Shown in pieces: positions 52,701 to 62,166 of a DNA stretch of 64,000 nucleotides. The notes under the pieces are model-generated. The model was not told where the DNA came from. It saw only the letters and a program-made list of their open reading frames with translations, and ran no database searches. Each line of letters starts with the position of its first letter. Position 1 is the stretch's first letter. Both the position numbers and the translations under genes were made by a program. This DNA is from Streptosporangium becharense (lineage in GTDB: Bacteria; Actinomycetota; Actinomycetes; Streptosporangiales; Streptosporangiaceae): assembly GCF_014204985.1 (NCBI RefSeq), contig NZ_JACHMP010000001.1:6758001-6822000 (forward strand), given 5' to 3'.

Positions 52701-55660
52701 TTCTCGGCCGCGGCCCGGGTCGGGTGGACCTTCGCCGCGCCCGAGACGACGTGCGCCTCCGGCTGGAAGGCGGGGGTGAAGGACTGGTCAGGGCCCGGGT
52801 CCTTGGTGTCGCCCTTGTGGACGATGAGGTTCACCGGCACCGAGGCGTTCTTCAGCGGGACCTTCCAGAACGCGCCGGCGGCGTCGACGCCGTCCGGCGG
52901 TCGCGGCGTGGCCCACTCGGTGGGCACCCCGTCGGCGAGCCCGTCGCCCCACAGGTGCAGCCCCCAGCCGTCGTACGCCTTGTCCGGGCGGCTGTAGCGG
53001 ACGGTCGCGTAGCCCTGGGCGGCGGCCCGGGAGGCGTGGGTCGTCGCGCCGCCCTCGGCCAGCCAGACCTCGCCGGTCCTGGTGGGGTTGACGATCCGCT
53101 CGCCGCCGTCCTTCTCGTCGCCCTTGTGGGCGATGATCCTGACGTCGGCCGCGCCGGGCTTGAGCTTGATCCACGCGAACCGGCCGTAGGCGTCCTCCCC
53201 GGTGAGGGGGAGGGGCTTGTCCCATTCGGTGGGGTTCTCCACGTCGCCCCAGACGTGCAGTCCCCAGCCGGCGTAGTCGTCACGCTGGTAGTGCACGACC
53301 AGCCAGTCGCGTTTGACGGCACCGGGCTCCTCGGGGGCGGGGTCGGCTCCGACGGTCGCGGTGGCGGTCGCCGAGGCGAGGCGTCCGGCGGAGTCCTTCA
53401 CCACCGCCTTGTAGGTGATCTTCGTGCCGGCGGGGACGCCCCGTAGGTCGTGGAAGACCCGGAACACCCGGGAGCCCGGGGAGTCGCCGTCCTGGCCGGC
53501 GACGGTGGGTGCGTCGTCGGTGCCGAGCACCTTCCACCGCCCGTCACCGGTCCGGGCGGCGAAGGTCACCTGGTCGAAACCGGTGCCGGGCACGGTCGCA
53601 GTGACCGGGATCCGGCGGTCCTCCTCGGTGCCCCTGATCTCGGCTCCGGGCAGCGCGACCGAGACGGCCGGGGCCGCCGCCGGGGCGGCGAGCTTCGCCG
53701 ACGCCCGGTAGACCACCGCCGACAGGGCGGGGACGGTCACGGCCAGTTTCGCGTCGGCTCCGGTCGTCGCGGACGCGGCGGCCTCGCCGTACACCCTCGT
53801 GAAGGCGGTGCCCGCCGAGAACGTCGGCACGCTCACGGTCTCCGCCCGCTCGGCGTTGTTGACCGCCACGACGTACTCGACCTGCTCGGCGGCGCCGATC
53901 CTGGAGAAGGCGTAGACGCCGCCCCGCGCCAGCCGTTCGATCTGCGCGCCGTCGGCCAGGGCCGGGTGGGCGTCGCGGAGTCTCGCCAGTGCCGCGATGC
54001 CCTGGTAGATCGGGTGGCCGGGGACGAAGTTGTCCTGGGCATGGGTGGCGGTGGTGCCGATCAGATCGTCGCTCAGGTAGCTGTCGGTCCTGGAGGCGAA
54101 CATCGGCGCGCGGGCGTCCTGGTCGCCGCCCTTCCCGGTGTAGCCCTGCTCGTCTCCGTAGTAGACGACGGGCTGGCCGCGGCTGAGGAACATGAGCTCG
54201 TGCGCGAGCAGGTCCCTGCGCAGCAGTTCGGCGTCGGGGGCGCCGGGGTTGTCCTGGGCGATGAAGCGGCCGATCCGGCCCATGTCGTGGTTGCCGAGGA
54301 AGGTCGGCAGTGACGAGGCGTTGCCGTCGGCGTCGGTGTGGTGGTCGTCCCCGGCGAACAGCCGGGCCAGCCGGTCCGCGGCCGCCGTGCCGCCGCTGAA
54401 GGAGCGGGCGGCCTCCTGGAAGGGGAAGTCGAGGGTGGCGTCCATCCCGCCGCGGGTGGAGTAGCGGCTGGTGAACGCGGGGTCGCCGGAGTAGACCTCA
54501 CCGAACATGAAGAACCGCTTGTTGCCGAGTCCGGCCGCGTATCCGCGCAGGGCGGGGGAGAACCTCTCCCAGAACTCCATGTTGACGTGCTTGGCGGTGT
54601 CGATCCGGAAACCGTCGATCCCCGTGTCGCGGACCCACGTCCGGTAGATGTCGATCATGCCCTTGACGACCTCGGGCCGTTCGGTCCACAGGTCGTCGAG
54701 GCCGAAGAAGTCACCGTACTGGTCGTTCTCCCCGCTGAAGGTGGAGTCGCCCCGGTTGTGGTACATCGTGGGGTCGTTCAGCCAGGAGGGGGTCTTGACG
54801 TTCCCGGACGTCACCGGCGTGTAGGGGAAGGAACCGGTGCCGACCTTCGGAAAGGTCTCCCCGCCCGCGTGGTCGCGGTCGTCGAACGGCACGCCGCGGA
54901 CGTCCACGTACGGGTAGGCGCCCTTGGACCGGTAGGAGCGGCCCTGCTCCCGGTAGCCGATGACGTCGGCGGTGTGGTTGGTGATGACGTCGAAGAAGAC
55001 CTTCATCCCCCGCCGGTGCGCCTCGCGCACGAGCTTCCTCATCTCGGCGTTCGTGCCGAGGTGCGGGTCGATCCTGGTGAAGTCGGTGATCCAGTAGCCG
55101 TGGTATCCGGCCGAGGCGTTCGCGCCGGTGCCCTGCACCGGACGGTTCTCGAACGCGGGCGTGATCCAGATCGCGGTGCTGCCCAGGTTCTTGACGTAGT
55201 CGAGCTTCCCGATCAGGCCGGCCAGGTCACCGCCCTGGTAGAAGCCCTTGTGGGTGGGGTCGAAGCCGGTGGTGAGCCGGTCGCCGGACAGGCCGCCCCG
55301 GTCGTTGCCGGGGTCGCCGTTGGCGAACCGGTCGGTCATGGCGAAGTAGAAGCGCTCGCGGCTCAGGGCGGTGCGGAGCGCGTCGCGGGCCAGGTCGCGA
55401 TCGGACGGCTCAGCCGAACGGCTCAGCGGGGAGACGACGGGTCCGGCCGAGCGGTTCGGCGGGGAGACGACGGGTCCGGCCACCGGTAACAGTGGGCCGT
55501 CGTTCTGTGACACGGGTAACGGGGCGGCGGGGGATCCGGAGGCGAGGGCGGCGGTGGGGAGGGGGGTGGCGGCGAGGATGGTCGCGGACAGGGTCGTCAC
55601 GAGGGCGACGCCCGGCAGGAGGGACGATCTCGCACGCCGTGGGGGGAGTGGCCAGACCAC
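49769..55660 (-). CDS. pulA: Amylopullulanase: N-terminal GH13 amylase, three CBM41-like domains, C-terminal GH13 pullulanase
   Basis: A 1963-residue exported enzyme. Signal peptide about residues 1-40. Module 1 (from about 100): GH13 amylase with Asp354 in GFRIDTAKH, Glu388 in FGEVYS and Asp459 in GNHDMGR. Three pullulanase-associated starch-binding domains follow at about 786-885, 886-985 and 989-1085, each with a GWGLHxWGD core. Module 2 is a pullulanase with an N domain, YNHTHAAG, Asp1559 in [10 protein letters not shown], Glu1596 in YGEGWNFGE and Asp1729 in DAHDNET. It should cut both alpha-1,4 and alpha-1,6 bonds of starch and pullulan outside the cell. GTG 55660 has GGAGG 7 nt upstream. 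Confidence 0.93.
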   Translation of the reverse strand: MVWPLPPRRARSSLLPGVALVTTLSATILAATPLPTAALASGSPAAPLPVSQNDGPLLPVAGPVVSPPNRSAGPVVSPLSRSAEPSDRDLARDALRTALSRERFYFAMTDRFANGDPGNDRGGLSGDRLTTGFDPTHKGFYQGGDLAGLIGKLDYVKNLGSTAIWITPAFENRPVQGTGANASAGYHGYWITDFTRIDPHLGTNAEMRKLVREAHRRGMKVFFDVITNHTADVIGYREQGRSYRSKGAYPYVDVRGVPFDDRDHAGGETFPKVGTGSFPYTPVTSGNVKTPSWLNDPTMYHNRGDSTFSGENDQYGDFFGLDDLWTERPEVVKGMIDIYRTWVRDTGIDGFRIDTAKHVNMEFWERFSPALRGYAAGLGNKRFFMFGEVYSGDPAFTSRYSTRGGMDATLDFPFQEAARSFSGGTAAADRLARLFAGDDHHTDADGNASSLPTFLGNHDMGRIGRFIAQDNPGAPDAELLRRDLLAHELMFLSRGQPVVYYGDEQGYTGKGGDQDARAPMFASRTDSYLSDDLIGTTATHAQDNFVPGHPIYQGIAALARLRDAHPALADGAQIERLARGGVYAFSRIGAAEQVEYVVAVNNAERAETVSVPTFSAGTAFTRVYGEAAASATTGADAKLAVTVPALSAVVYRASAKLAAPAAAPAVSVALPGAEIRGTEEDRRIPVTATVPGTGFDQVTFAARTGDGRWKVLGTDDAPTVAGQDGDSPGSRVFRVFHDLRGVPAGTKITYKAVVKDSAGRLASATATATVGADPAPEEPGAVKRDWLVVHYQRDDYAGWGLHVWGDVENPTEWDKPLPLTGEDAYGRFAWIKLKPGAADVRIIAHKGDEKDGGERIVNPTRTGEVWLAEGGATTHASRAAAQGYATVRYSRPDKAYDGWGLHLWGDGLADGVPTEWATPRPPDGVDAAGAFWKVPLKNASVPVNLIVHKGDTKDPGPDQSFTPAFQPEAHVVSGAAKVHPTRAAAENVAIVRYHRPDGNYDGWGLHLWGDVAQPTEWATPLRPAGEDAFGAYFRVPLKEDAKTVSYIIHRGDEKDLPDDQALDLTTAGHEIWRIAATAGHLLPQPAARGADADLSKSAAHWIDRATVAWKVETSPSRAYSLAFSAKGDIAYARGDLTGTFKVIRLLPGELTAAQKAKWPHLAGHAAFTVDPRDTRLVREALRGQIVAVERDASGTLLTATGVQSPGVLDDVHAGAVTAELGPSWHGGPRLSLWAPTARTVELALYRDPSGGNRTVHAMRRDDETGVWSVRGRPDWKGRYYTYLVTVYSPAAGEIVTNEVTDPYSLSLAAGSGRSHLVDLSDRELRPDGWSSQAKPRAVPQEKASVYELHVRDFSASDATVPAGRRGTYAAFTGDSAGMKELRALARDGLTHVHLLPVFDIATVPERREDRAEPGCDLASMPADSERQQECVARTAARDSFNWGYDPLHYTVPEGSYASDPEGSARIREFRGMVGALNGAGLRVVMDVVYNHTHAAGQDPTSVLDRIVPGYYHRLLDDGAVATSTCCANTAPEHAMMGRLVVDSVVTWAKQYRIDGFRFDLMGHHPKANMLAVRQALDALTPARDGVDGKSIILYGEGWNFGEVADGARFEQATQANMAGTGIGTFSDRLRDAVRGGSPFDADPRIQGFGSGLAGAPNGSPANGTAEEQRARLLGYQDLIKLGLAGNLRDYTFTASDGRRVKGSEVSYNGSPAGYAAAPGEVVTYVDAHDNETLFDALAYKLPQATTMADRVRMQSLSLATAVLAQGTSFVHAGSERLRSKSLDRNSYDSGDWFNRLLWDCSAGNGFGAGLPPKADNEDKWPYARPLLADPALRPDCAAIGAARARFGELLAIRSSSPVFGLGSLTEVQKRLTFPAAGAAETPGVVTMHLDSSGIDPRWKSVTVVLNATPEAQRQTVAALKGTRAALHPVQATGDDAVVKQSTFDPATGTLTVPARTVAVFVQP

Positions 55661-55727
55661 TGGGGGGCCTCCACGGAGGGTTGTTTCGGGGGCGTTGCCC
55701 GGAAGTTACTCACTGGACATCCTCTAT

Positions 55728-55744
55728 GCAATGCCTTGCCGCAA
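55728..55744. promoter_or_regulatory. Candidate MalR operator near the pullulanase start
   Basis: GCAATGCCTTGC (55728-55739) and the overlapping perfect palindrome TTGCCGCAA (55736-55744) lie 70-85 bp upstream of the pullulanase start. TTGC/GCAA half sites recall LacI-type maltose operators of actinomycetes. Confidence 0.4.
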
Positions 55745-55907
55745 CTTTCTGAATCACTGCTGTTCCGGTACGTCCGCAAAGGGTGTCGGCGTGCGACCGA
55801 ACGTGGGCGGAGGTGGCCGTATATCGCGTGGCCTGCGATGACTTCGGAGGGTGTGCTGCACGTCGCGATTGCCCTGCTGGCCGTTTTGGGGTAGCTATGT
55901 AACAACT

Positions 55908-55924
55908 TTGCAGACTCTTGCAGA
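55908..55924. promoter_or_regulatory. Candidate MalR operator near the malE promoter
   Basis: TTGCAGA occurs twice at 55908-55914 and 55918-55924, exactly 10 bp (one helical turn) apart, about 110 bp upstream of malE. Same TTGC core as the pullulanase-side motif. Confidence 0.4.
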
Positions 55925-56031
55925 AACTTCTTCCAACCGCGTTCACGTGGGCGTAACGTCCGGCGTACTCCACACCGGCCCGGACGGCCCCCGCCGTCCG
56001 GGCCGGTTCCCTTGAACATTGAGGAGAGAAC

Positions 56032-57327
56032 ATGCGGCGAGCCTTCTCAGCCGTGACGATCGTCGCGGCCCTCGCCCTGGCGGTCTCCGCCTGCGGTGGC
56101 GGCGACGGCGGAACGGCGGCTGCACCCTCCCAGGCCGCCCCCGCGGACCCGTCGAAGATCAGTGGTGAGATCACCTGGTGGGACACCGTCCGTCCCGACA
56201 GTGAGGGCCCGACGTTCCAGGCGCTCATCAAGGACTTCGAGGCGAAGTACCCGAACATCAAGGTCAAGTACGTCAACGTCCCCTCCGACCAGGCGCAGAA
56301 CCAGTTCCAGACGGCGGCGCAGGCGGGTACGGGGGCCCCGGACGTGATCCGTTCCGAGGTCGCCTGGACCTCCCAGTTCGCCTCCCTGGGATATCTGCAG
56401 CCGCTGGACGGCTCCCGCGCGGTGGAGAACGAGTCCGACTTCCTGCCCGGCCCGCTGAGCAGCACCAAGTACAACGGCAAGGCCTACGCCGTCCCGCAGG
56501 TCACCGACACCCTCGCGCTGCTGTACAACAAGAGGCTCCTGAAGGAGGCCGGGCACGAGAAGGCCCCGACCACGGTCGAGGAGCTCAAGCAGGTCGCGCT
56601 GGACGTCAAGAAGAAGACCGGCGTCAACGGGCTCGCGCTGAACGTCGACTCCTACTTCCTGCTGCCGTTCATGTACGGCGAGGGTGGCGATCTCCTCGAC
56701 GTGCAGAACAAGAAGATCACCGTGAACTCCCCGGCCAACGTGAAGGCCATGGCCACGGTCGCCGACCTGGTCACCTCCGGCGCCGCCCCCAAGCCCGCCA
56801 TCCAGGACAGCTACGCCAACGCGATGACCGCCCTCAAGGACGGCAAGGCCGCGATGATCTACAACGGCCCGTGGGCGCTGGCGGAGGTCTACCAGGGCAA
56901 GGAGTTCAAGGACAAGGAGAACCTGGGCATCGCTCCCGTCCCCGCGGGCTCGGTCAAGGCCGGCGCCCCCACCGGCGGCTGGAACCTCGCCATCTACGCC
57001 GGTTCCAAGAACATCCCGGCCGCCACCGAGTTCGTCCGCTTCATGAGCACCCCCGAGTCGCAGGCCAAGGTCGCCAAGGAGATCAGCCTCCTGCCGACCC
57101 GCGCCTCCGCCTATGACAACCCGGACGTGCAGGGCAACAAGGACGTCGCCGTCTTCAAGCCGATCATGGACACCGCCACCGCGCGGCCGTGGATCCCCGA
57201 GGGCGGCCAGCTCTTCCAGCCGCTGCTGGAGGGCTACCAGGCCCTGGTCGGCGGCAAGACGACCCCCGAGGAGATGCTCAAGACGGTCGACGAGAAGTAC
57301 CGCGGCATCTTCAAGGACTGGAGCTGA
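56032..57327 (+). CDS. malE: Maltose/maltodextrin-binding lipoprotein
   Basis: A 431-residue CUT1 solute-binding lipoprotein. The signal ends in VSAC with lipidated Cys21. The mature part follows the maltose-binding pattern: GEITWWDTVRPDSEGPTFQALIKDFEAKYPNIKVKYVNV, APDVIRSEVAWTSQFA, YAVPQVTDTLALLYNKRLL, KAAMIYNGPWAL and a C-terminal PWIPEGGQLFQP. Its operon partners (MalF, MalG, a GH13 glucosidase, LacI regulator) and the adjacent starch-degrading enzymes fix the substrate class. First gene of the operon. Confidence 0.93.
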   Translation: MRRAFSAVTIVAALALAVSACGGGDGGTAAAPSQAAPADPSKISGEITWWDTVRPDSEGPTFQALIKDFEAKYPNIKVKYVNVPSDQAQNQFQTAAQAGTGAPDVIRSEVAWTSQFASLGYLQPLDGSRAVENESDFLPGPLSSTKYNGKAYAVPQVTDTLALLYNKRLLKEAGHEKAPTTVEELKQVALDVKKKTGVNGLALNVDSYFLLPFMYGEGGDLLDVQNKKITVNSPANVKAMATVADLVTSGAAPKPAIQDSYANAMTALKDGKAAMIYNGPWALAEVYQGKEFKDKENLGIAPVPAGSVKAGAPTGGWNLAIYAGSKNIPAATEFVRFMSTPESQAKVAKEISLLPTRASAYDNPDVQGNKDVAVFKPIMDTATARPWIPEGGQLFQPLLEGYQALVGGKTTPEEMLKTVDEKYRGIFKDWS

Positions 57328-57330
57328 CCT

Positions 57331-58341
57331 GTGGCGCTCTCGACTGGACGTGCGAGCGGCACGACCAGGGACCTGACCGCGGGCGCCGAGAGCGCCCGCG
57401 GTCGGGGCGGCCGGGAGCCCGGCCCGTTCCGGCGGGCGGCGAGCCGGCACTGGTACGCCTGGGCCATGGTCGCCCCGGTGGTCCTGGTGACCGCCCTGCT
57501 GATCGGCTGGCCGCTCGCCCGGGGCGTCTACCTCTCCCTGACCGACGCCACCGAGGCCAACATCGGCCGCACGATCGGCGTCAACGTCATCCCCTCGACG
57601 TATGAGTTCGTGGGGCTTGAGAACTATGTCGGGATCCTCACCAGCGGCCTGTTCTGGGAGAAGCTGACCTGGACGGTCGTGTGGACCGTCGCCTGCGTCG
57701 CGCTCCACTACGGCCTCGGGCTGGGACTGGCCCTGATGCTCAACCGCAGGGTCGCCTTCCGCTCGGCTTACCGGCTGCTGCTGATCCTGCCGTGGGCGAT
57801 CCCCGGGTTCGTCTCGGCGTTCATCTGGCGTTACCTGTACAACAGCGACTTCGGCGTGATCAACGCGATGCTCAGGGCCGCCGGCCTGGGCCCGGTCGGC
57901 TGGCTCGACGACCCGACGCTGGCGAAGGTCGCGGTCATCGCGGTGAACGTCTGGATGGGCGTGCCGTTCATGATGGTCGCCGTGCTCGGCGGGCTCCAGT
58001 CGATCCCCGGTGAGCTCTACGAGGCGGCCGAGGTCGACGGCGCGACGCCGTGGCAGCGCTTCCGCTTCATCACGCTCCCCGGGCTGCGCACCGTGTCGAG
58101 CACCGTCGTGCTGCTGGGCACGATCTGGACCTTCAACATGTTCCCCGTCATCTACCTCATCACCGGCGGCGGGCCGGGCAGCTCCACCGAGATCCTGGTC
58201 ACCTACGCGTTCCGTGAGGCGTTCACCAGCGTCCGCAACTACTCCAACTCCGCGGCCTGGGGAGTGATCATCCTGCTGCTCCTCGTGGTGCTGGCCGTGG
58301 TCTACCGCCGTTCGCTGCGCAAGCAAGGGGAGGTCTGGTGA
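57331..58341 (+). CDS. malF: Maltose ABC transporter permease
   Basis: A 336-residue CUT1 permease with six membrane helices after a polar N-terminus of about 40 residues. The EAA loop is LYEAAEVDGATPWQRFRFITLP. GTG 57331 follows the malE stop by 3 bp. It dimerises with MalG; the ATPase is not encoded here and is probably MsiK. Confidence 0.92.
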   Translation: MALSTGRASGTTRDLTAGAESARGRGGREPGPFRRAASRHWYAWAMVAPVVLVTALLIGWPLARGVYLSLTDATEANIGRTIGVNVIPSTYEFVGLENYVGILTSGLFWEKLTWTVVWTVACVALHYGLGLGLALMLNRRVAFRSAYRLLLILPWAIPGFVSAFIWRYLYNSDFGVINAMLRAAGLGPVGWLDDPTLAKVAVIAVNVWMGVPFMMVAVLGGLQSIPGELYEAAEVDGATPWQRFRFITLPGLRTVSSTVVLLGTIWTFNMFPVIYLITGGGPGSSTEILVTYAFREAFTSVRNYSNSAAWGVIILLLLVVLAVVYRRSLRKQGEVW

Positions 58342-59234
58342 GCTCCGTCACCGCAGGCACCCGTCCGGCCGTCCCCGCCCCGACCGGCCGGCGTGCCCGC
58401 CGCCGCGGGGAGCGCGGCGTCAGCGCCTCGATCCTGCTGCACGGCACCCTGCTGCTCGCGGTCGGCATCTCGGTGTTCCCGATCATCTGGCTGGTCCTGA
58501 CCTCGCTCAAGCCGCGCGACGGCTGGCTCTCCAGCGAGCTGGAGCTGTTCAACCAGCCCTCGCTCGACAACTACGTCCGGGTGCTCACCGGGACGCAGTT
58601 CCCGACCTGGCTGCTCAACTCGGTGATCGTCGCCGGGCTGACCACGGTCCTCGGCGTGTTCCTGGCGTCCACGACCGGCTACGCCATCAGCCGTTTCCGC
58701 TTCCCCGGGTACCGCGGGGTGATGTGGATGCTGCTGATCACCCAGATGTTCCCGGTGGCCATCCTGATCGTCCCGCTGTACAACCTGATGGCGGGCCTCG
58801 GGCTGCTCAACCAGGTCCCCGGCCTGGTCATCGCCTACATGACCGTGGCCGTGCCGTTCTGCGCGTGGATGATGAAGAGCTACTTCGACTCCATCCCGCG
58901 GGAGATCGACCAGGCGGGGCTGGTCGACGGCCTCACCCCGTTCGGCACATTCTGGCGGCTCATCCTGCCGCTGGCCCGGCCGAGCCTGGCGGTCACCGCC
59001 TTCTACTCCTTCATGACGGCCTGGGGAGAGGTGGCCTACGCCACGGTCTTCATGTCGCAGGAGGAGAAGCGCACCCTCGGCGTCGGGCTGCAGCAGTTCG
59101 TGGGGCAGCACTGGTCGGACTGGGGTCTGCTCACCGCGTCGGCGGTGCTGATCGCGGTGCCCGCGGCGATCGTCTTCCTGCTCGTACAGCGTCATCTGGT
59201 GACCGGCCTCACCGCCGGTGCCACGAAGTCGTAA
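58338..59234 (+). CDS. malG: Maltose ABC transporter permease
   Basis: A 298-residue CUT1 permease. GTG 58338 overlaps the malF stop by 4 bp. The EAA loop reads IDQAGLVDGLTPFGTFWRLILP and the protein ends with HLVTGLTAGATKS, the typical MalG C-terminus that contacts the ATPase. Confidence 0.92.
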   Translation: MSSVTAGTRPAVPAPTGRRARRRGERGVSASILLHGTLLLAVGISVFPIIWLVLTSLKPRDGWLSSELELFNQPSLDNYVRVLTGTQFPTWLLNSVIVAGLTTVLGVFLASTTGYAISRFRFPGYRGVMWMLLITQMFPVAILIVPLYNLMAGLGLLNQVPGLVIAYMTVAVPFCAWMMKSYFDSIPREIDQAGLVDGLTPFGTFWRLILPLARPSLAVTAFYSFMTAWGEVAYATVFMSQEEKRTLGVGLQQFVGQHWSDWGLLTASAVLIAVPAAIVFLLVQRHLVTGLTAGATKS

Positions 59235-59284
59235 CACCACCGTGCCATCCACGTCCTGATATGTCACCTGACGGGGGATTTAAT

Positions 59285-60901
59285 ATGACCGAGCTTGCCC
59301 ACCCAGTCCACGAGGCCGCGACCGCCACCCGATGGTGGCGCGACGCGGTGATCTACCAGGTCTACGTGCGCAGCTTCGCCGACGGCAACGGTGACGGGAT
59401 CGGCGACCTGCTCGGCGTGCGCAGCCGGCTGCCGTACCTGGCGGACCTCGGGGTGGACGCGCTCTGGCTCACCCCGTTCTTCACCTCGCCGATGGCCGAC
59501 TTCGGCTACGACGTGGCGGACTACCGGGACGTCGATCCGATCTTCGGGTCGCTCGCCGACGCCAGGGCCCTGATCGACGAGGCCCACCGGCACGGCCTGC
59601 GGATCATCGTGGACGTGGTGCCCAACCACACCTCCGACCGGCACGCCTGGTTCCAGGAGGCGCTCGCCGCGGCGCCCGGCGACCCCGCGCGGGAGCGCTA
59701 CATCTTCCGGCCGGGCAAGGGCCCCGGCGGGGAACTGCCGCCCAACGACTGGGAGTCGGTCTTCGGCGGCTCCGCCTGGACGCGCCTGCCGGACGGCGAG
59801 TGGTACCTGCACCTGTTCGCCGCCGAACAGCCCGACCTGAACTGGGACAACCCCGAGATCCATGCGGAGTTCGAGTCGATCCTGCGGTTCTGGCTCGACC
59901 TGGGCGTGGACGGCTTCCGCATCGACGTGGCCCACGGCATGGTCAAGGCGCCGGGGTTGCCCGACGTCGGCCATCCCGACCAGGTCCGGATGATCGGCGC
60001 CGAGGTGGTGCCGTTCTTCGACCAGGACGGCGTGCACGAGATCCACCGTGCCTGGCGCAGGCTGCTCGACTCCTACCCGGGCGAGCGGATCGGCGTCGCC
60101 GAGGCATGGGCGCCGTCCGCGCTGCGACTGGCCAACTACATCCGGCCGGACGAGCTGCACCAGGCGTTCAACTTCCACTTCCTCACCGCCCCGTGGGACG
60201 CCGCCCGGTTCCGCGCGGTGATCGACGAGTCGCTCGCCACGGCCGGGCTGGTCGGTGCCCCCACCACCTGGGTGCTGTCCAACCACGACGTCAAGCGGCA
60301 CGTCACCCGCTACGGGCACGGCGAGGCCGGCCTGCGCCGTGCCCGCGCCGCCATGCTGCTGACGCTGGGCCTGCCCGGCTCGGCGTACATCTACCAGGGC
60401 GAGGAGCTCGGCCTCCCCGAGGTCCTCGACCTGCCCGAGGAGTTCCTGCTCGACCCGCAGCGGCTGCGCAACCCCGACGACGGCCGCGACGGCTGCCGGG
60501 TGCCCATCCCGTGGGCCGACGGCGAGCCGCACTTCGGCTTCAGCCTGCCGGGTGTCGAGGGAACGTGGCTGCCCATGCCCGAGTCCTGGGGCCCGCTGAG
60601 CGTCGAGGCCCAGCTCGGCGACCCCCGCTCGACGCTGAACCTCTACCGTGACGCGCTGCGGATCCGGCGGGAGCTGCGTTCCTTCGGCGACGCCCCGCCG
60701 GTCTGGCTCGACTCCCCCGAGGGAACGCTCGCCTTCGCCCGCGACGGCGGTTTCGCCTGCACGGTCAACCTCACCGGCGAGCCGGTCGAGCTGCCCGCCC
60801 AGGGCCGGGTCCTGCTCGCCAGCGTCCCGCCGGTCGTCGAGGGCGGCCTCGCGCGCCTCGCCCCCGACTCGGCGGTCTGGTGGCGGCGCGATGACGCATA
60901 G
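59285..60901 (+). CDS. Cytosolic alpha-glucosidase, GH13
   Basis: A 538-residue GH13 enzyme without signal peptide; it hydrolyses imported maltose and maltodextrins from the non-reducing end. The start WWRDAVIYQVYVRSFADGNGDGIGDL is typical of oligo-1,6-/alpha-glucosidases. Nucleophile Asp214 is in GFRIDVAHG, acid/base Glu273 in GVAEAWAP and Asp335 in LSNHDVKRH. The QGEELGLPEV loop is also conserved. GGGGG precedes ATG 59285. It overlaps malR by 11 bp. Confidence 0.92.
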   Translation: MTELAHPVHEAATATRWWRDAVIYQVYVRSFADGNGDGIGDLLGVRSRLPYLADLGVDALWLTPFFTSPMADFGYDVADYRDVDPIFGSLADARALIDEAHRHGLRIIVDVVPNHTSDRHAWFQEALAAAPGDPARERYIFRPGKGPGGELPPNDWESVFGGSAWTRLPDGEWYLHLFAAEQPDLNWDNPEIHAEFESILRFWLDLGVDGFRIDVAHGMVKAPGLPDVGHPDQVRMIGAEVVPFFDQDGVHEIHRAWRRLLDSYPGERIGVAEAWAPSALRLANYIRPDELHQAFNFHFLTAPWDAARFRAVIDESLATAGLVGAPTTWVLSNHDVKRHVTRYGHGEAGLRRARAAMLLTLGLPGSAYIYQGEELGLPEVLDLPEEFLLDPQRLRNPDDGRDGCRVPIPWADGEPHFGFSLPGVEGTWLPMPESWGPLSVEAQLGDPRSTLNLYRDALRIRRELRSFGDAPPVWLDSPEGTLAFARDGGFACTVNLTGEPVELPAQGRVLLASVPPVVEGGLARLAPDSAVWWRRDDA

Positions 60902-61943
60902 CGGTGCCGGCACGTTCGGCAACGGCACCGCCCGGCTGACCGACATCGCCGCGCAGGCGGGGGTCAGCGAGGCCACGGTCAGCCGGGTGCTCAACGGCAA
61001 GCCGGGCGTCTCCGCCGTCACCCGCCGGTCCGTGCTGGCGGCACTCGACCTGATGGGGTACGAGCGTCCGCAGCGGCTGCGTCAGCGCAGCAACGGGCTG
61101 ATCGGCCTGGTCACCCCGGAGCTGGACAACCCGATCTTCCCGGCGTTCGCCCAGGCGTTCGAGAAGACCCTCACCCAGCACGGCTACACCCCGGTGCTCT
61201 GCACCCAGCTGCCCGGCGGCGCGGTCGAGGACGAGTTCATCGAGATCCTCGTGGAGCGCGGAGTGAGCGGCATCATCTTCGTCTCCGGCCTGCACGCCGA
61301 CACCACGGCCCGCTCGGACCGCTACACCCAGCTCATCGGGCAGGGAGTGCCGATCGTCCTGCTCAACGGGCACGCGGCCGACGTGCCGGCGACCTTCATC
61401 TCGCCGGACGATCGGGCGGCGGCGCGGTTGGCGGTGCAGCATCTGGTGGATCTGGGGCATGAGCGGATCGGGCTGGCGGTGGGGCCGCGGCGGTTCGTGC
61501 CGGTGATCCGGAAGATCGAGGGGTATCGGCAGGCGATGGCGCAGTTGCTGGGGGCGGTGGAGGTGGAGGGGTTGGTCTCGCATTCGCTGTTCTCGGTGGA
61601 GGGTGGTCAGGCGGCGGCGGCGCAGTTGCTGGAGCGGGGGTGTACGGGGATCGTGTGCGCGTCGGATCTGATGGCGTTGGGGGCGATCCGGGCGTGCCGG
61701 GATCGGGGGTTGTCGGTGCCGGGGGATGTGTCGGTGGTGGGGTTCGACGACTCGCCGTTGATCGCGTTCACCGATCCGCCGCTGACCACCGTGCGTCAGC
61801 CGGTCCAGTCGATGGTGACCGCCGCGGTGCACACCCTCCTGGAGGCCGTCGCGGGCACCCCCGGCCGGCACTCCGAACTGATCTTCCAGCCCGAGTTCAT
61901 CGTGCGGGGTTCGACGGGCTCCGGCCCCAAGGTCCTCCGCTGA
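60891..61943 (+). CDS. malR: LacI-family maltose regulator
   Basis: A 350-residue LacI-type repressor. The HTH is TARLTDIAAQAGVSEATVSRVLNGKPGVS (about residues 13-41), hinge YERPQRLRQRSNG, then a Peripla_BP_3 effector domain ending VVGFDDSPLIAFTDPPLTTVRQP. ATG 60891 overlaps the glucosidase gene by 11 bp. It most likely represses malEFG and the divergent pullulanase until maltodextrin is present. A 340-bp internal stretch (about 61410-61750) uses G-ending codons almost exclusively, unlike both flanks. Confidence 0.9.
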   Translation: MTHSGAGTFGNGTARLTDIAAQAGVSEATVSRVLNGKPGVSAVTRRSVLAALDLMGYERPQRLRQRSNGLIGLVTPELDNPIFPAFAQAFEKTLTQHGYTPVLCTQLPGGAVEDEFIEILVERGVSGIIFVSGLHADTTARSDRYTQLIGQGVPIVLLNGHAADVPATFISPDDRAAARLAVQHLVDLGHERIGLAVGPRRFVPVIRKIEGYRQAMAQLLGAVEVEGLVSHSLFSVEGGQAAAAQLLERGCTGIVCASDLMALGAIRACRDRGLSVPGDVSVVGFDDSPLIAFTDPPLTTVRQPVQSMVTAAVHTLLEAVAGTPGRHSELIFQPEFIVRGSTGSGPKVLR

Positions 61944-62166
61944 CCCGGGTCCTCCCCCTGCCCGCTCCCTCCGTCATCCCGTTCTCCGGTCACCCCGGGG
62001 GCCGGACGGCGCGTTTTCCGGTGGCCGGCACCCGCCGGCGGAGGCGCGGGTAGAGGGAACGTAACGGCTTGCTGTGTCTCCGTCCACGGAATCGCCGTTG
62101 CCGTGACCGTTGTGCGAGGATCTGCGCTGAGTAATCGGCGGTCACGGTGTGATGGAGCGCGACACG

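Larger units (their letters stand above)
55661..56031. other. Divergent promoter region of pullulanase and maltose operon
   Basis: A 370-bp gap, AT-richer than its surroundings. It holds the two groups of TTGC/GCAA motifs given separately and the GAGGAG ribosome site of malE (about 56021-56026). No gene is supported. Confidence 0.55.
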
